From Darwinimomas sp045600945 (GTDB lineage Bacteria > Bacillota > Clostridia > Lachnospirales > Lachnospiraceae): a stretch of DNA of 64,000 nt. The first letter of the stretch is position 1; every line of letters begins with the position of its first letter. The DNA is taken from NCBI GenBank assembly GCA_045600945.1, contig JAZRYX010000078.1:1-64000 (forward strand). Reading direction: 5' to 3'. Below are positions 44,794 to 54,173 of this stretch, piece by piece. The notes beneath the pieces are model-generated. The model saw only the letters and a list, made by a program, of their open reading frames with translations, searched no databases and was not told where the DNA came from. The position numbers were made by a program, and so were the translations under genes.

Positions 44794-45744
44794 ATGAATT
44801 CTAAAGTTACCATTATCGGAGCAGGAAATGTAGGTGCAACTATTGCTTACGCACTTACACTTAGAGAAGCAGCAGGAGAGATAGTGCTTATTGATATTAA
44901 TAAGGATAAGGCAGATGGTGAAGCCATGGATATCAGCCAGGGTGCTGCTTTTATATCATCTACGAAAATCCATTCGGGAGATTATCCTAATGCGTTTGGT
45001 TCAAATCTTGTAATCATCACATCAGGTATGGGAAGAAAACCGGGACAGTCAAGACTTGATCTTGCCCAGACAAACTCTGAAATACTTATGAGTATCATAC
45101 CTCAGATCACAAAGTATGCTCCTGATGCCATCTACCTTATAGTAAGCAATCCGGTAGATATATTGACATATGTATTTACAAAATATTCAGGGATTCCTGC
45201 AGAGCACATCATCGGGTCAGGTACTATACTTGACAGCGCAAGGCTTCATGAATATCTCGCAGCTCATTTCAATGTAAACCCGACCAATGTAAACGCACAT
45301 GTTCTCGGAGAACATGGTGACACCTCGTTTATTCCGTGGTCATGTATTAATATTGCCAATGTTCCTGCGGATGAATACAGCAAGTACCTTTTAAATACAA
45401 ATAAGCATTTTTCTTCTGTAGATAAAGATGAGGCAATAGATTATGTCCGTAACAGCGGAGCATATATTATAAAGAGAAAAGGAGCAACATTCTATGCTGT
45501 ATCTGCATTGCTGGGTTATCTGTCACAGTGTCTGCAGAGCGAACAGGTTACAGCGCAGGATCTTTCCACAGTTCTTCACGGCGAGTACGGTATTTCCGAT
45601 GTAGCACTCAGTCTTCCGACTCTTGTTGGAAACAAAGGTGTAGTTAATAAAATCATGCTTCCTCTTAATTCGGAAGAAGAAGCAGCCCTGCACGCAAGTG
45701 CTGATAAACTGAAAGAGATAATTAATAGTCTTAATTTAAAATAA
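44794..45744 (+). CDS. mdh: Malate dehydrogenase of the lactate/malate dehydrogenase family
   Basis: A 316-residue NAD-dependent dehydrogenase: IIGAGNVGAT NAD loop, Arg150 and the catalytic His174 (GEHGD). Overall it resembles lactate dehydrogenases (GSGTILDSARLHEYLA), but the specificity residue is Arg81 in GMGRKPGQSR, where lactate dehydrogenases have Gln (GANQKPGETR; residue 102 in standard numbering). Arg at this site selects the second carboxylate of oxaloacetate/malate. Fumarase follows 35 bp downstream, supporting malate formation from oxaloacetate with NADH. First gene of the operon. Confidence 0.75.
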   Translation: MNSKVTIIGAGNVGATIAYALTLREAAGEIVLIDINKDKADGEAMDISQGAAFISSTKIHSGDYPNAFGSNLVIITSGMGRKPGQSRLDLAQTNSEILMSIIPQITKYAPDAIYLIVSNPVDILTYVFTKYSGIPAEHIIGSGTILDSARLHEYLAAHFNVNPTNVNAHVLGEHGDTSFIPWSCINIANVPADEYSKYLLNTNKHFSSVDKDEAIDYVRNSGAYIIKRKGATFYAVSALLGYLSQCLQSEQVTAQDLSTVLHGEYGISDVALSLPTLVGNKGVVNKIMLPLNSEEEAALHASADKLKEIINSLNLK

Positions 45745-45779
45745 TACCTATGATCATATAATATTGAAAGGATGTAATT

Positions 45780-47156
45780 ATGGAATACAGAATCGAGCAT
45801 GACTCAATGGGAGAGATGAAAGTACCGGCAGATAAATACTGGGGCGCACAGACACAGAGGAGCCATGAGAACTTTCAGATAGGTCTTGGTATTGAAACTA
45901 TGCCGCTTGATATCATAAGAGCTTTCGGTGTTCTGAAAAAAGCAGCGGCAGCTGCCAATAACAAACTTAAACCTGAAAAAATGACAGATGAGAAAATGAA
46001 AGCCATCTGCCAGGCTTCTGATGAAGTCATGAAAGATATTCTTGTTGAGCATTTTCCGCTCGTAGTATGGCAGACAGGTTCGGGCACTCAGTCAAATATG
46101 AATGCCAATGAAGTAATTGCCAACAGGGGAAACAAGATTGCAGGTGAGAAACTACTTCATCCTAACGATGATGTAAATATGAGTCAGTCTTCAAACGATA
46201 CGTTCCCTACAGCCATGCATATAGCTGCAGTTGTTTCTATCGAAGACAAATTGATGCCGGAACTCCAGAAACTTATTGATGAATTCAAGAAACTTGAGAA
46301 AGAGAACGAAGGTATAGTAAAGAGTGGACGTACTCATCTTCAGGATGCTGTTCCGATATCATTTTCACAGGAAATAAGCGGTTGGAGATCAAGTCTTGAA
46401 AGAGATGCGGAACTTCTGAAACTTGCAACAGAACCCTTGAAAGAACTTGCACTTGGAGGTACGGCAGTCGGTACCGGACTTAATGCGCCAACCGGATTTG
46501 CAGAACTCGTTGCAGAAGAGGTAAGCAGGATTACCGGAAAGAATTTTAAAACAGCACCGAATAAATTCCATGCACTTACATCAAAGGACGAGATCGTATT
46601 TGCGCACGGAGCACTTAAGGCTCTGGCTTCCGATATGATGAAAATAGCGAATGATATTCGCTGGCTTGCTTCAGGTCCGAGACTCGGACTCGGAGAGATA
46701 AAAATCCCTGAGAATGAGCCGGGTTCATCAATTATGCCGGGTAAAGTCAATCCGACACAGTGTGAGTCAGTAACCATGGTTGCTGTTCAGGTTATCGGTA
46801 ATGATGTAGCCGTAGGTATGGCGGCATCCCAGGGTAATTTCGAACTGAATGTATTCATGCCCGTTATGGCGTATAATTTCCTTCAGTCTGCAAGACTTCT
46901 TACTGATTCGATAGCATCTTTCAGAGAGAAGTGTGTAGTCGGAATAACCGCAAACAAGGACAGGATGCATGACAATCTTTACAACTCACTTATGCTTGTT
47001 ACAGCACTTAATCCCTATATCGGATATGAAAATGCTGCCGCAACGGCAAAGAAAGCATATAAAGAAAATAAATCACTTAAGGATGCTTGCGTAGAATTGG
47101 GATTTCTCACTTCAGAGAAATTCGATGAGGTATTTCATCCTGACCGTATGGTATGA
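45780..47156 (+). CDS. fumC: Fumarate hydratase class II
   Basis: A 458-residue FumC: SGTQSNMNANEV, HLQDAVPISFSQE with the active-site region, and the superfamily signature GSSIMPGKVNPTQCE. Iron-free homotetrameric fumarase, reversible between malate and fumarate. The length and all signatures are standard. GAAAGGATG precedes the ATG. In this operon the direction malate -> fumarate feeds the reductase downstream. Confidence 0.95.
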   Translation: MEYRIEHDSMGEMKVPADKYWGAQTQRSHENFQIGLGIETMPLDIIRAFGVLKKAAAAANNKLKPEKMTDEKMKAICQASDEVMKDILVEHFPLVVWQTGSGTQSNMNANEVIANRGNKIAGEKLLHPNDDVNMSQSSNDTFPTAMHIAAVVSIEDKLMPELQKLIDEFKKLEKENEGIVKSGRTHLQDAVPISFSQEISGWRSSLERDAELLKLATEPLKELALGGTAVGTGLNAPTGFAELVAEEVSRITGKNFKTAPNKFHALTSKDEIVFAHGALKALASDMMKIANDIRWLASGPRLGLGEIKIPENEPGSSIMPGKVNPTQCESVTMVAVQVIGNDVAVGMAASQGNFELNVFMPVMAYNFLQSARLLTDSIASFREKCVVGITANKDRMHDNLYNSLMLVTALNPYIGYENAAATAKKAYKENKSLKDACVELGFLTSEKFDEVFHPDRMV

Positions 47157-47207
47157 TGTAGATAAAATCGTAAGTTGAATCAATCTTATTATTTCGAGGA
47201 GACAAGA

Positions 47208-47990
47208 ATGAAACTAAGTTATTTTCCGGGATGTACCCTGAAAAACAAAGCTCAGGATCTTGACAGATATGCAAGAGAGTCTGCTTTGGCTCTGGGAATT
47301 ACTCTAGAAGAAATCGATGAATGGCAATGTTGCGGCGGAGTATACACTACAGCAAACGATGAAATAGCGACAAAGCTGTCATCAGTACGTGCGCTTGCGG
47401 CAGCCAAAGCAAAAGGACAACCGCTTGTATCTGTTTGTTCTGCCTGTCATAACGTCATAAAACAGACCAATTATGCCATGCAGAATGATAAGGAGTTTTC
47501 GGATAAAGTAAACAGATATATGTCACCGGATGTAAGTTATGACGGAAGCACAGAAGTGTATCATTATCTTGAGATGTTAAGAGATATTGTTGGTTTCGAT
47601 GAGATCAAAAAACATGTTGTTAATCCTCTTACAGGTAGGAAGATTGCAGCATATTACGGATGCCTTCTGCTTCGCCCTGTTAAAGCGATGGATATGGATG
47701 ATCCCGAAAATCCTAAAATCATGGAAGATTTTATCAGATCTATCGGCGGTGAGCCTGTAATCTATCCATACAGAAACGAATGCTGCGGTGGATATATAGC
47801 ACTAGAAGATCCTGATCTTGCAAAAAAGAAGAGCAATAATGTCAGCACAAGTGCAGCTAAAGCCGGGGCTGAGTGTATTGTAACAGCGTGTCCGCTCTGC
47901 AAGTATAATTTGATAAAGAATGATTCAGAAATACCTGTGATCTACTTTACCGAACTTCTTGCGCAGGCACTCGGATTAAAGGAGGAATAA
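47208..47990 (+). CDS. hdrB: HdrB-like subunit with two CCG domains
   Basis: A 260-residue heterodisulfide-reductase B homologue. Both noncubane-cluster motifs are complete: Cys9, Cys41-Cys42, Cys77, Cys80 and Cys152, Cys192-Cys193, Cys228, Cys231. In methanogens these clusters split the CoM-S-S-CoB disulfide; in bacteria other disulfides or direct electron transfer are proposed. I choose the ATG at 47208 after CGAGGAG. It is followed 1 bp later by hdrC. The same domain is fused to TfrB in methanogen thiol:fumarate reductase, whereas the TfrB-like protein of this operon lacks it. Confidence 0.9.
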   Translation: MKLSYFPGCTLKNKAQDLDRYARESALALGITLEEIDEWQCCGGVYTTANDEIATKLSSVRALAAAKAKGQPLVSVCSACHNVIKQTNYAMQNDKEFSDKVNRYMSPDVSYDGSTEVYHYLEMLRDIVGFDEIKKHVVNPLTGRKIAAYYGCLLLRPVKAMDMDDPENPKIMEDFIRSIGGEPVIYPYRNECCGGYIALEDPDLAKKKSNNVSTSAAKAGAECIVTACPLCKYNLIKNDSEIPVIYFTELLAQALGLKEE

Positions 47991-47991
47991 C

Positions 47992-48387
47992 ATGGCCGAT
48001 AACACTTTGAAAAACATTCGTGATGAAGTAGTCAGAATAAGCGGCGTTAATCCTCTTAAATGTATGCGTTGCGGAAAATGTTCGGCAACCTGTCCGTCCT
48101 ATGATGAAATGGAGTATCATCCGCATCAGTTTGTTTATATGGTTGAGACAGGTAATATAGAACCGCTTATAAATTCAGATTCACTTTATAAATGTCTTAC
48201 TTGTTTTGCATGTGTCGACAGATGTCCGCGTGAAGTTGAACCCGCAAAACTGGTCGAGGCACTTAGACTTGCAGTAGAACGAAAACAAGGCGGGGATCAT
48301 ATGACACCCGAAATGATTTCAAAATTGTGGAATGAAGATTTACCCCAGCAGGCAGTAGTAAGTGCCATGCGAAAATATAAGAAATAA
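47992..48387 (+). CDS. hdrC: HdrC-like ferredoxin subunit
   Basis: A 131-residue protein with two [4Fe-4S] motifs, CMRCGKCSATCP and CLTCFACVDRCP, in the HdrC arrangement. It carries electrons between HdrA and HdrB in the soluble Hdr complex. It has no membrane segment, unlike HdrE-linked forms. AAGGAGG precedes the ATG. Length is shorter than methanogen HdrC (about 185). Confidence 0.9.
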   Translation: MADNTLKNIRDEVVRISGVNPLKCMRCGKCSATCPSYDEMEYHPHQFVYMVETGNIEPLINSDSLYKCLTCFACVDRCPREVEPAKLVEALRLAVERKQGGDHMTPEMISKLWNEDLPQQAVVSAMRKYKK

Positions 48388-48399
48388 GGAGGAGAAATA

Positions 48400-50394
48400 A
48401 TGCAGAGAATTGGCGTATTCGTATGCTGGTGCGGAAGCAATATTGCCGGAACAGTTGATGTTCAGGCGGTATCCGATGCTCTTAATAAAGAGCCGGGCGT
48501 TGTTTTCTCCACCAACTATCAGTATATGTGTTCACAAGCCGGACAGAACATGATTAAAGATGCCATAAAAGAGCATAATTTAACCGGTATAGTTATCTGT
48601 TCATGTTCACCCAGAATGCATGAAGCAACTTTCAGAAAAACAGCGGAGTCTGCGGGAATCAACCCATATATGGTTGAAATTGCCAATATTCGTGAGCAAT
48701 GTTCATGGGTTCATAAGGATAAGGAAGTAGGAACAAAGAAAGCCATCATACTTGGCAGAACTGCTATAGCAAAGGTGAATCTGAATGCTCCGCTTACCGC
48801 AGGTGAAACTCCTGTTACAAAGAGAGCACTTGTTATCGGTGGTGGAATTGCAGGTATACAGACTGCTTTAGATATTGCCGATGCCGGATTTCCGGTTGAT
48901 ATAGTTGAGAAAAAGCCTACTATAGGCGGAAAGATGACTCAGCTTGATAAGACATTCCCTACACTTGACTGTGCGGCATGTATACTGACACCAAAAATGG
49001 TGGATGTAGCACAGAATGAGAATATCAGGATATTCTCATATTCAGAAGTAACGGAAGTAAAAGGTTTTGTAGGAAATTTTGATGTAAAGATCACAAAACA
49101 TGCAAGATTCGTTAAAGAAGATGTATGCACGGGATGCGGATTGTGTACAGAGAAATGTCCTATGAAGAAGGTACCGAACGAGCATAATCTCGGAATGGAT
49201 ACACGCAGTGCTATTTATATTCCGTTTGCGCAGGCTGTTCCTAAGGTTGCTACTATTGACCCGGATTACTGTAATATGTTAAAGAACGGTAAATGCGGAC
49301 TTTGCTCTAAGATTTGTGCAGCCGGTGCAATTGACTATACACAGAAAGATGAAGAAATCGAAGAAAAGTATGGTGCTATCGTAGTTGCTACGGGTTTCAA
49401 TCCTATAAGCATGGATAAGTTCGATGAGTTTGCTTATAACCAGTCAAAGGATGTAATAACTTCACTTGAACTTGAGAGACTTATGAATGCTGCAGGACCG
49501 ACAGGCGGAACATTGCTTCGCCCATCCGACGGCAAGCATCCGCATACAATAGTACTTGTTCAATGCGTAGGTTCAAGATGCAGTGCCGGTGCTCGTAAAG
49601 GAAAAGAGTATTGTTCTAAGATATGCTGTATGTACACTGCAAAACATGCCATGCTCATCCGGGATAAATATCCTGATACAGAAGTGTATGTATTTTATAT
49701 TGATGTTCGTACACCTGGTAAGAACTTTGATGAGTTCTATAGAAGAGCTGTTGAGGAGTACGGAGTTCATTATATCAAAGGTATGGTCGGCAAAGTATCT
49801 CCGGAAGGAGAGATTCTTAAGGTTCAGGCATCTGATTTACTTACCAATGAACAGATTCACATTGATGCAGATATGGTAGTTCTTGCAGCAGCCATAGAAC
49901 CTGATAAATCAGCAAGACCGCTTGCAACCATGCTCACGGCAAGTATGGATACCAATGATTTCTTTACGGAAGCGCATCCGAAGCTTCGTCCTGTTGAGAG
50001 TCCGACAGCCGGAGTATATCTTTCCGGAACATGTCAGGGCCCGAAAGATATTCCTGAAACAGTTGCTCAGGCAGGTGCAGCTGCATCGAAAGTAATCGGA
50101 TTGTTATGTAAAGATTCACTTAAGAATAATCCATGCATTGCTCACGTTGATGAAATGATGTGCAACGGATGTTCGAGTTGCGAAAAAGTATGTGCATACG
50201 GAGCAATCACATATGTGGATAAAGAGTTCAGAATGCCTGACAGAACGACTCAGATAAGAAGAGTATCTCAGGTTAATCCTGCGGTTTGCCAGGGTTGTGG
50301 TGCATGTACTGTTGCTTGTCCGTCAGGAGCTATGAATCTTTACGGATTTGCAAATGAGCAGATTATTGCGGAGGTGGATGCAATATGCAGATAG
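48400..50394 (+). CDS. hdrA: HdrA-like electron-bifurcating flavoprotein
   Basis: A 664-residue HdrA. The FAD site is VIGGGIAGIQTALDIAD (about 146-162), the HdrA-specific cluster region is TFPTLDCAACILTPKMVD, and four ferredoxin-type sites follow (CTGCGLCTEKCP, CGLCSKICAAGA, CNGCSSCEKVCAYGA, CQGCGACTVACP). HdrA's FAD splits electron pairs, sending one to ferredoxin and one to the acceptor side. AAGGAGGAG precedes the ATG. Its end overlaps the flxD start by 10 bp, indicating a stoichiometric complex. Confidence 0.92.
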   Translation: MQRIGVFVCWCGSNIAGTVDVQAVSDALNKEPGVVFSTNYQYMCSQAGQNMIKDAIKEHNLTGIVICSCSPRMHEATFRKTAESAGINPYMVEIANIREQCSWVHKDKEVGTKKAIILGRTAIAKVNLNAPLTAGETPVTKRALVIGGGIAGIQTALDIADAGFPVDIVEKKPTIGGKMTQLDKTFPTLDCAACILTPKMVDVAQNENIRIFSYSEVTEVKGFVGNFDVKITKHARFVKEDVCTGCGLCTEKCPMKKVPNEHNLGMDTRSAIYIPFAQAVPKVATIDPDYCNMLKNGKCGLCSKICAAGAIDYTQKDEEIEEKYGAIVVATGFNPISMDKFDEFAYNQSKDVITSLELERLMNAAGPTGGTLLRPSDGKHPHTIVLVQCVGSRCSAGARKGKEYCSKICCMYTAKHAMLIRDKYPDTEVYVFYIDVRTPGKNFDEFYRRAVEEYGVHYIKGMVGKVSPEGEILKVQASDLLTNEQIHIDADMVVLAAAIEPDKSARPLATMLTASMDTNDFFTEAHPKLRPVESPTAGVYLSGTCQGPKDIPETVAQAGAAASKVIGLLCKDSLKNNPCIAHVDEMMCNGCSSCEKVCAYGAITYVDKEFRMPDRTTQIRRVSQVNPAVCQGCGACTVACPSGAMNLYGFANEQIIAEVDAICR

Positions 50395-50819
50395 AAGGAT
50401 ACAGACCGTTAATAGTAGCATTTTGCTGTAACTGGTGTTCATATGCAGGAGCTGACCTTGCAGGCAATAACAGATTAAATTATCCGGCAGATGTAAAAAT
50501 CATAAGAGTACCGTGTTCGTGCAGAGTAAATCCTATGTTTATTTTGAGAGCATTTCAGCGAGGCGCTGACGGAGTTATTCTGTGTGGATGTCATCCGGGG
50601 GACTGCCATTACACGACAGGGAACTTCTATACAAGAAGACGTATGGCTCTCTTATTTTCGATGCTTGACTATCTTGGAATTGAAAGAGAGAGAACGAGAG
50701 TCGAATGGGTATCTGCGGCTGAGGGTGCTAAATTTGCGGCAACGATGAATGATTTTGCACAGAAAGTTGCAGCACTTGGTGAGAATAAGAGATTGGAGGA
50801 TCTACGATGCAAACAGTAA
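50385..50819 (+). CDS. flxD: FlxD/MvhD-like [2Fe-2S] electron-transfer subunit
   Basis: A 144-residue MvhD-family protein (FCCNWCSYAGADLAG, VPCSCRVNP, CGCHPGDCHY), which passes electrons from the NADH- or hydrogen-oxidising module to HdrA. The start lies inside hdrA and the stop overlaps the next gene by 13 bp. No [NiFe] hydrogenase gene is present, so the electron source is the Flx module. Confidence 0.88.
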   Translation: MQIEGYRPLIVAFCCNWCSYAGADLAGNNRLNYPADVKIIRVPCSCRVNPMFILRAFQRGADGVILCGCHPGDCHYTTGNFYTRRRMALLFSMLDYLGIERERTRVEWVSAAEGAKFAATMNDFAQKVAALGENKRLEDLRCKQ

Positions 50820-51697
50820 GCAGAGATTTATTGGTAAATAAAGCAGTAGCCCTCCTTAATAGTGAAACTGTTCAGATTGTTGTCGGGTGGAGAAAGGGAC
50901 TCTTTGATTACGATATTACACCTGCTGTCTTCAGGACGGAAGATGATATAAAAAAGAATTTTGAGTGGAATGATCATTGCGGTGCAAATCTGTCAAAGTA
51001 TCTTATTAAGCTTACACGTAAGACAGAAGGAAAGATACTGGTTTTCTTAAAGCCCTGTGACACATACAGTTTTAATCAGCTTCTTACGGAACATAGATTT
51101 GACAGAGAGAAAGTCTATGTTGTCGGTGTTCAGTGCGACGGGATGCTTGACGATACTGATACCGAACTTGAGAGATGCACAAACTGCAAGAGTAAGAAAC
51201 ATGTTGTATATGACGAGCTTATAGGAGAAGAGGGAGAAGTCCTTGACAGCAAACGATTTGAAGAAGTAAAGTGGCTTGAAAGCCTGACTCCCGATGAGAG
51301 ATTTGCATTTTGGAAAGACCAGTTCTCCAGATGTATCAGATGTAATGCCTGCAGGGATGTATGTCCTGCATGCTCATGTGAAGTTTGTGTTTTCAACAAT
51401 CCGAATTCCGGTGTTGAAAACAAGGCTCCGGTAACGAGCTTTGAAGAGCAGAATTTCCATATTATCAGAGCTTTTCATGTTGCCGGCAGATGTACAGACT
51501 GCGGGGAGTGCTCGAGAGTTTGTCCACAGCATATTCCGCTTCATCTTCTTAACAGAAAGCACATTAAAGACATAAATGATTTCTACGGCTATTATCAGGC
51601 AGGAGAGGAAGTCGGACAGAGAGCGCCGCTTATAAACCATGCTCCTAATGATATAGAACCTTATGAAATATTCAACGGAGGTGAGAAGAATGTATAA
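50807..51697 (+). CDS. flxC: FlxC-like Fe-S protein of the NADH-oxidising module
   Basis: A 296-residue Fe-S protein: an N-terminal domain with FLKPCDTYSFNQLL and CTNCKSKK, then two ferredoxin-type motifs CIRCNACRDVCP and CTDCGECSRVCP. It fits the Fe-S subunits of the FlxABCD module of sulfate reducers; which of FlxB or FlxC it corresponds to is tentative. TTGGAGG precedes the ATG at 50807. It overlaps both neighbours. Confidence 0.72.
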   Translation: MQTVSRDLLVNKAVALLNSETVQIVVGWRKGLFDYDITPAVFRTEDDIKKNFEWNDHCGANLSKYLIKLTRKTEGKILVFLKPCDTYSFNQLLTEHRFDREKVYVVGVQCDGMLDDTDTELERCTNCKSKKHVVYDELIGEEGEVLDSKRFEEVKWLESLTPDERFAFWKDQFSRCIRCNACRDVCPACSCEVCVFNNPNSGVENKAPVTSFEEQNFHIIRAFHVAGRCTDCGECSRVCPQHIPLHLLNRKHIKDINDFYGYYQAGEEVGQRAPLINHAPNDIEPYEIFNGGEKNV

Positions 51698-52643
51698 ATG
51701 TAGTATTGATTCACTTCCGAAGGTTCTTGATGTGATCAGAGAATCTTATGAAGTATTTGAAGTAGATGAAAGAGGTGCGAAGCCGATCTTTTTTCCGCAG
51801 GCCGAAGACCTTATGAGATTCAAGCTCGAGGGTAAGAATATAGAGCTTTTTGATATTCGTGCCGAGATTAAGGATTTTGTTGTATTCGGAGTTTATGCGT
51901 GTGATTATCAGTCTTTGACAGTTCTGGATAATGTATTTCTTAAAGATCCGGTAGATACATATTATCAGCAGAGAAGAGAGCATGGAATAATTGTCACAGA
52001 AGCATGTACTAATCCGGAAAATACCTGTTTTTGTACGGTGTTTGGGATAAATCCGGCTGATCCCGGCGGAGATATCACAATTTGGCGTGATGAAAGAAAT
52101 GTATATTGGCTTTTCAATTCCATGAAAGGAGGAGAGATCTTCCTTAAGATCGAAAGTCTGCTTACAGAAGGTGGTGACGATACAGTCGCTGAGATACAAA
52201 ATGATATTAAGACAAAGCTCGGCAAGCTTCCGCTTTCAGGACTGACAACTGATGATTTCGGACAGGGAAAGACCGATAAATTCTTCAATGATCCTGAATG
52301 GGCAAGCCTTTCGGAAAGTTGTCTGGGATGCGGAACATGTACCTTTGTATGTCCTACATGTCAATGCTATGATATAAAAGATTTTGATACAGGTCATGGA
52401 GTAATCAGATACAGATGCTGGGATTCATGTATGTATTCGGAATTTACAAAGATGAGTGCCGGTCAGCCAAGACTTACTCAACTTGAAAGGTTCAGACAGA
52501 GATTCATGCACAAACTTGTATATTATCCGGATAATAACGACGGAATGTTCAGCTGCGTAGGCTGCGGAAGATGCTTAAAAAAATGTCCTATTCAGATGAA
52601 CATAGTTAAGGTTATGAAAAGACTGGGAGGTGAAGCGAAATGA
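51690..52643 (+). CDS. flxB: FlxB/AsrA-like 4Fe-4S protein
   Basis: A 317-residue protein resembling anaerobic sulfite reductase subunit A: FGVYACDYQSLTVLDNVFL and NTCFCTVFG in the N-terminal part, then CLGCGTCTFVCPTCQCYD and CVGCGRCLKKCPIQ. It would link FlxA to FlxC/FlxD. No AsrC siroheme subunit is encoded, so a sulfite reductase role is unlikely. I choose the ATG at 51690 after GGAGGTG; the frame's upstream ATG at 51663 lies inside the preceding gene. Confidence 0.72.
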   Translation: MYKCSIDSLPKVLDVIRESYEVFEVDERGAKPIFFPQAEDLMRFKLEGKNIELFDIRAEIKDFVVFGVYACDYQSLTVLDNVFLKDPVDTYYQQRREHGIIVTEACTNPENTCFCTVFGINPADPGGDITIWRDERNVYWLFNSMKGGEIFLKIESLLTEGGDDTVAEIQNDIKTKLGKLPLSGLTTDDFGQGKTDKFFNDPEWASLSESCLGCGTCTFVCPTCQCYDIKDFDTGHGVIRYRCWDSCMYSEFTKMSAGQPRLTQLERFRQRFMHKLVYYPDNNDGMFSCVGCGRCLKKCPIQMNIVKVMKRLGGEAK

Positions 52644-53473
52644 TAAATAACGAAGCTTTGATTCCAAAGATTGCTGTCATAACTGAAGTACGCCAGGATA
52701 CACCGGATATCAAAACATTCAGAGTTCTTACACCTGATGAAAAAAAACCATTTGATCATATGCCGGGTCAATGTGCCATGGTTTCAATTCCCGGTATAGG
52801 TGAAGCTATGTTCTCCATCACATGTTCACCCACACAGAAAGAATACATGGAGTTTTCAATAAAGAAATGCGGCTGCGTGACATCATGGCTTCATCAGGCA
52901 GAGCCCGGCCAGCAGATACTTGTGAGAGGACCTTATGGAAATCCGTTCCCGGTTGATGATGAGTTTGTCGGACATGATATGATTTTTGTTGCGGGTGGTG
53001 TAGGACTTGCTCCTCTCAGATCTGTAATCAATTATTGCCGCCATTACAGGGACAGATACGGGACAATTGATATAGTATACGGTTCAAGGAGCAAAGATGA
53101 TCTGCTTGATTATCAGGAAATCATCAATGAATGGTCAAAAGATTCCGGAGTCAATGTTCATCTTACGATAGATCGTGAACAGGAAGACTGGGACGGACAT
53201 GTAGGATTTGTTCCTAACTATGTAAAGGAACTCGGATTCACAACAGAGAATAAAATAGCAGTTCTTTGCGGACCACCTGTTATGATTAAGTTTACGCTTG
53301 CAGGACTCGTAGAACTCGGATTCACGAAATCTCAAGTTTATACGACCCTGGAACTTCGCATGAAGTGCGGTATCGGTAAATGCGGACGGTGCAATGTAGG
53401 TAATAAATATGTTTGTAAGGACGGTCCGGTATTCAGACTTGATCAACTTGATGAATTACCAAACGAGTATTAA
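52640..53473 (+). CDS. flxA: FlxA-like FAD/NAD(P)H-binding subunit
   Basis: A 277-residue ferredoxin-NADP-reductase-fold protein like AsrB and PyrK: FDHMPGQCAMVSIPG for FAD, MIFVAGGVGLAPLRSVI and CGPPVMIKF for NAD(P)H, and a Cys-rich end (MKCGIGKCGRCN and VCKDGPV) for a [2Fe-2S] cluster. It oxidises NADH for the complex. ATGA overlap with the preceding stop and a GGAGGTG site. Confidence 0.85.
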   Translation: MINNEALIPKIAVITEVRQDTPDIKTFRVLTPDEKKPFDHMPGQCAMVSIPGIGEAMFSITCSPTQKEYMEFSIKKCGCVTSWLHQAEPGQQILVRGPYGNPFPVDDEFVGHDMIFVAGGVGLAPLRSVINYCRHYRDRYGTIDIVYGSRSKDDLLDYQEIINEWSKDSGVNVHLTIDREQEDWDGHVGFVPNYVKELGFTTENKIAVLCGPPVMIKFTLAGLVELGFTKSQVYTTLELRMKCGIGKCGRCNVGNKYVCKDGPVFRLDQLDELPNEY

Positions 53474-53485
53474 TGGAGAGTGCAT

Positions 53486-54160
53486 ATGGAAAATCTAGTT
53501 AGTATATTTTTATTTGGAAAAGAATATAAGGTTCCGGACAATCTGACTATCATGAGCGCTATGGAATATGCCGGATACCAGCTCAAAAGAGGCTGTGGAT
53601 GCAGAAACGGTTTTTGCGGAGCATGTGCGACATTGTACAGAATCAAAGGACAGTCCGAACTAAAGGCTTGTCTGGCATGCGGTACAAAAGTCGAAAACAA
53701 TATGTACATTGCTACATTACCGTTTTTTCCGCTTGTGAAACAGGTTTACGATATCGAGAAGATTCCTGCATCACAGCAGGTTATGATGCAGCTTTATCCC
53801 GAGATTTATGCCTGCGTCGGATGCAATGCATGTACAAAGGTTTGTCCTCAGGAGCTTAATGTTATGCAGTATATCGCTTATGCACAGAGAGGCGACTTCA
53901 AAAAATGTGCCGAAGAGAGCTTTGACTGCGTAATGTGCGGATGTTGTTCTACAAGATGCTCTGCCGGCATTTCCCATCCACAGGTTGCTATGCTTGCAAG
54001 ACGCATTAATGGCAAATATCTTGCACCTAAGTCTGAACATCTTGAGAATCGTGTTAAAGAGATCAATGACGGAACATTCGAAGATCTTATTGAGGCACTT
54101 ATGGATAAGCCGCTTGATGAGATCAAGGAATTATACAATAACAGAGAAATAGAGAAGTAA
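53486..54160 (+). CDS. TfrB/FrdB-like iron-sulfur subunit lacking the CCG domain
   Basis: A 224-residue protein with a [2Fe-2S] domain (GCGCRNGFCGACATLY, later CLACG) and a two-cluster ferredoxin domain (CVGCNACTKVCPQ and CVMCGCCSTRC). Methanogen TfrB has the same two parts plus a C-terminal CCG domain, missing here and encoded separately as HdrB. It is also close to FrdB in length, but no membrane anchor gene (FrdC/D) exists in the operon. I choose the ATG at 53486, 5 nt after GGAGAG. Confidence 0.82.
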   Translation: MENLVSIFLFGKEYKVPDNLTIMSAMEYAGYQLKRGCGCRNGFCGACATLYRIKGQSELKACLACGTKVENNMYIATLPFFPLVKQVYDIEKIPASQQVMMQLYPEIYACVGCNACTKVCPQELNVMQYIAYAQRGDFKKCAEESFDCVMCGCCSTRCSAGISHPQVAMLARRINGKYLAPKSEHLENRVKEINDGTFEDLIEALMDKPLDEIKELYNNREIEK

Positions 54161-54173
54161 GGAGGAGGACAAT

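Noticed and set aside
44794..45744. Calling this gene L-lactate dehydrogenase
   Set aside because: Arg81 at the specificity site and the fumarase/fumarate reductase context favour malate dehydrogenase, despite overall similarity to lactate dehydrogenases.
51690..53473. Anaerobic sulfite reductase (AsrAB)
   Set aside because: The two proteins resemble AsrA and AsrB, but no siroheme subunit AsrC is present and the genes are embedded between FlxD and TfrB-like genes, which fits an Flx module.
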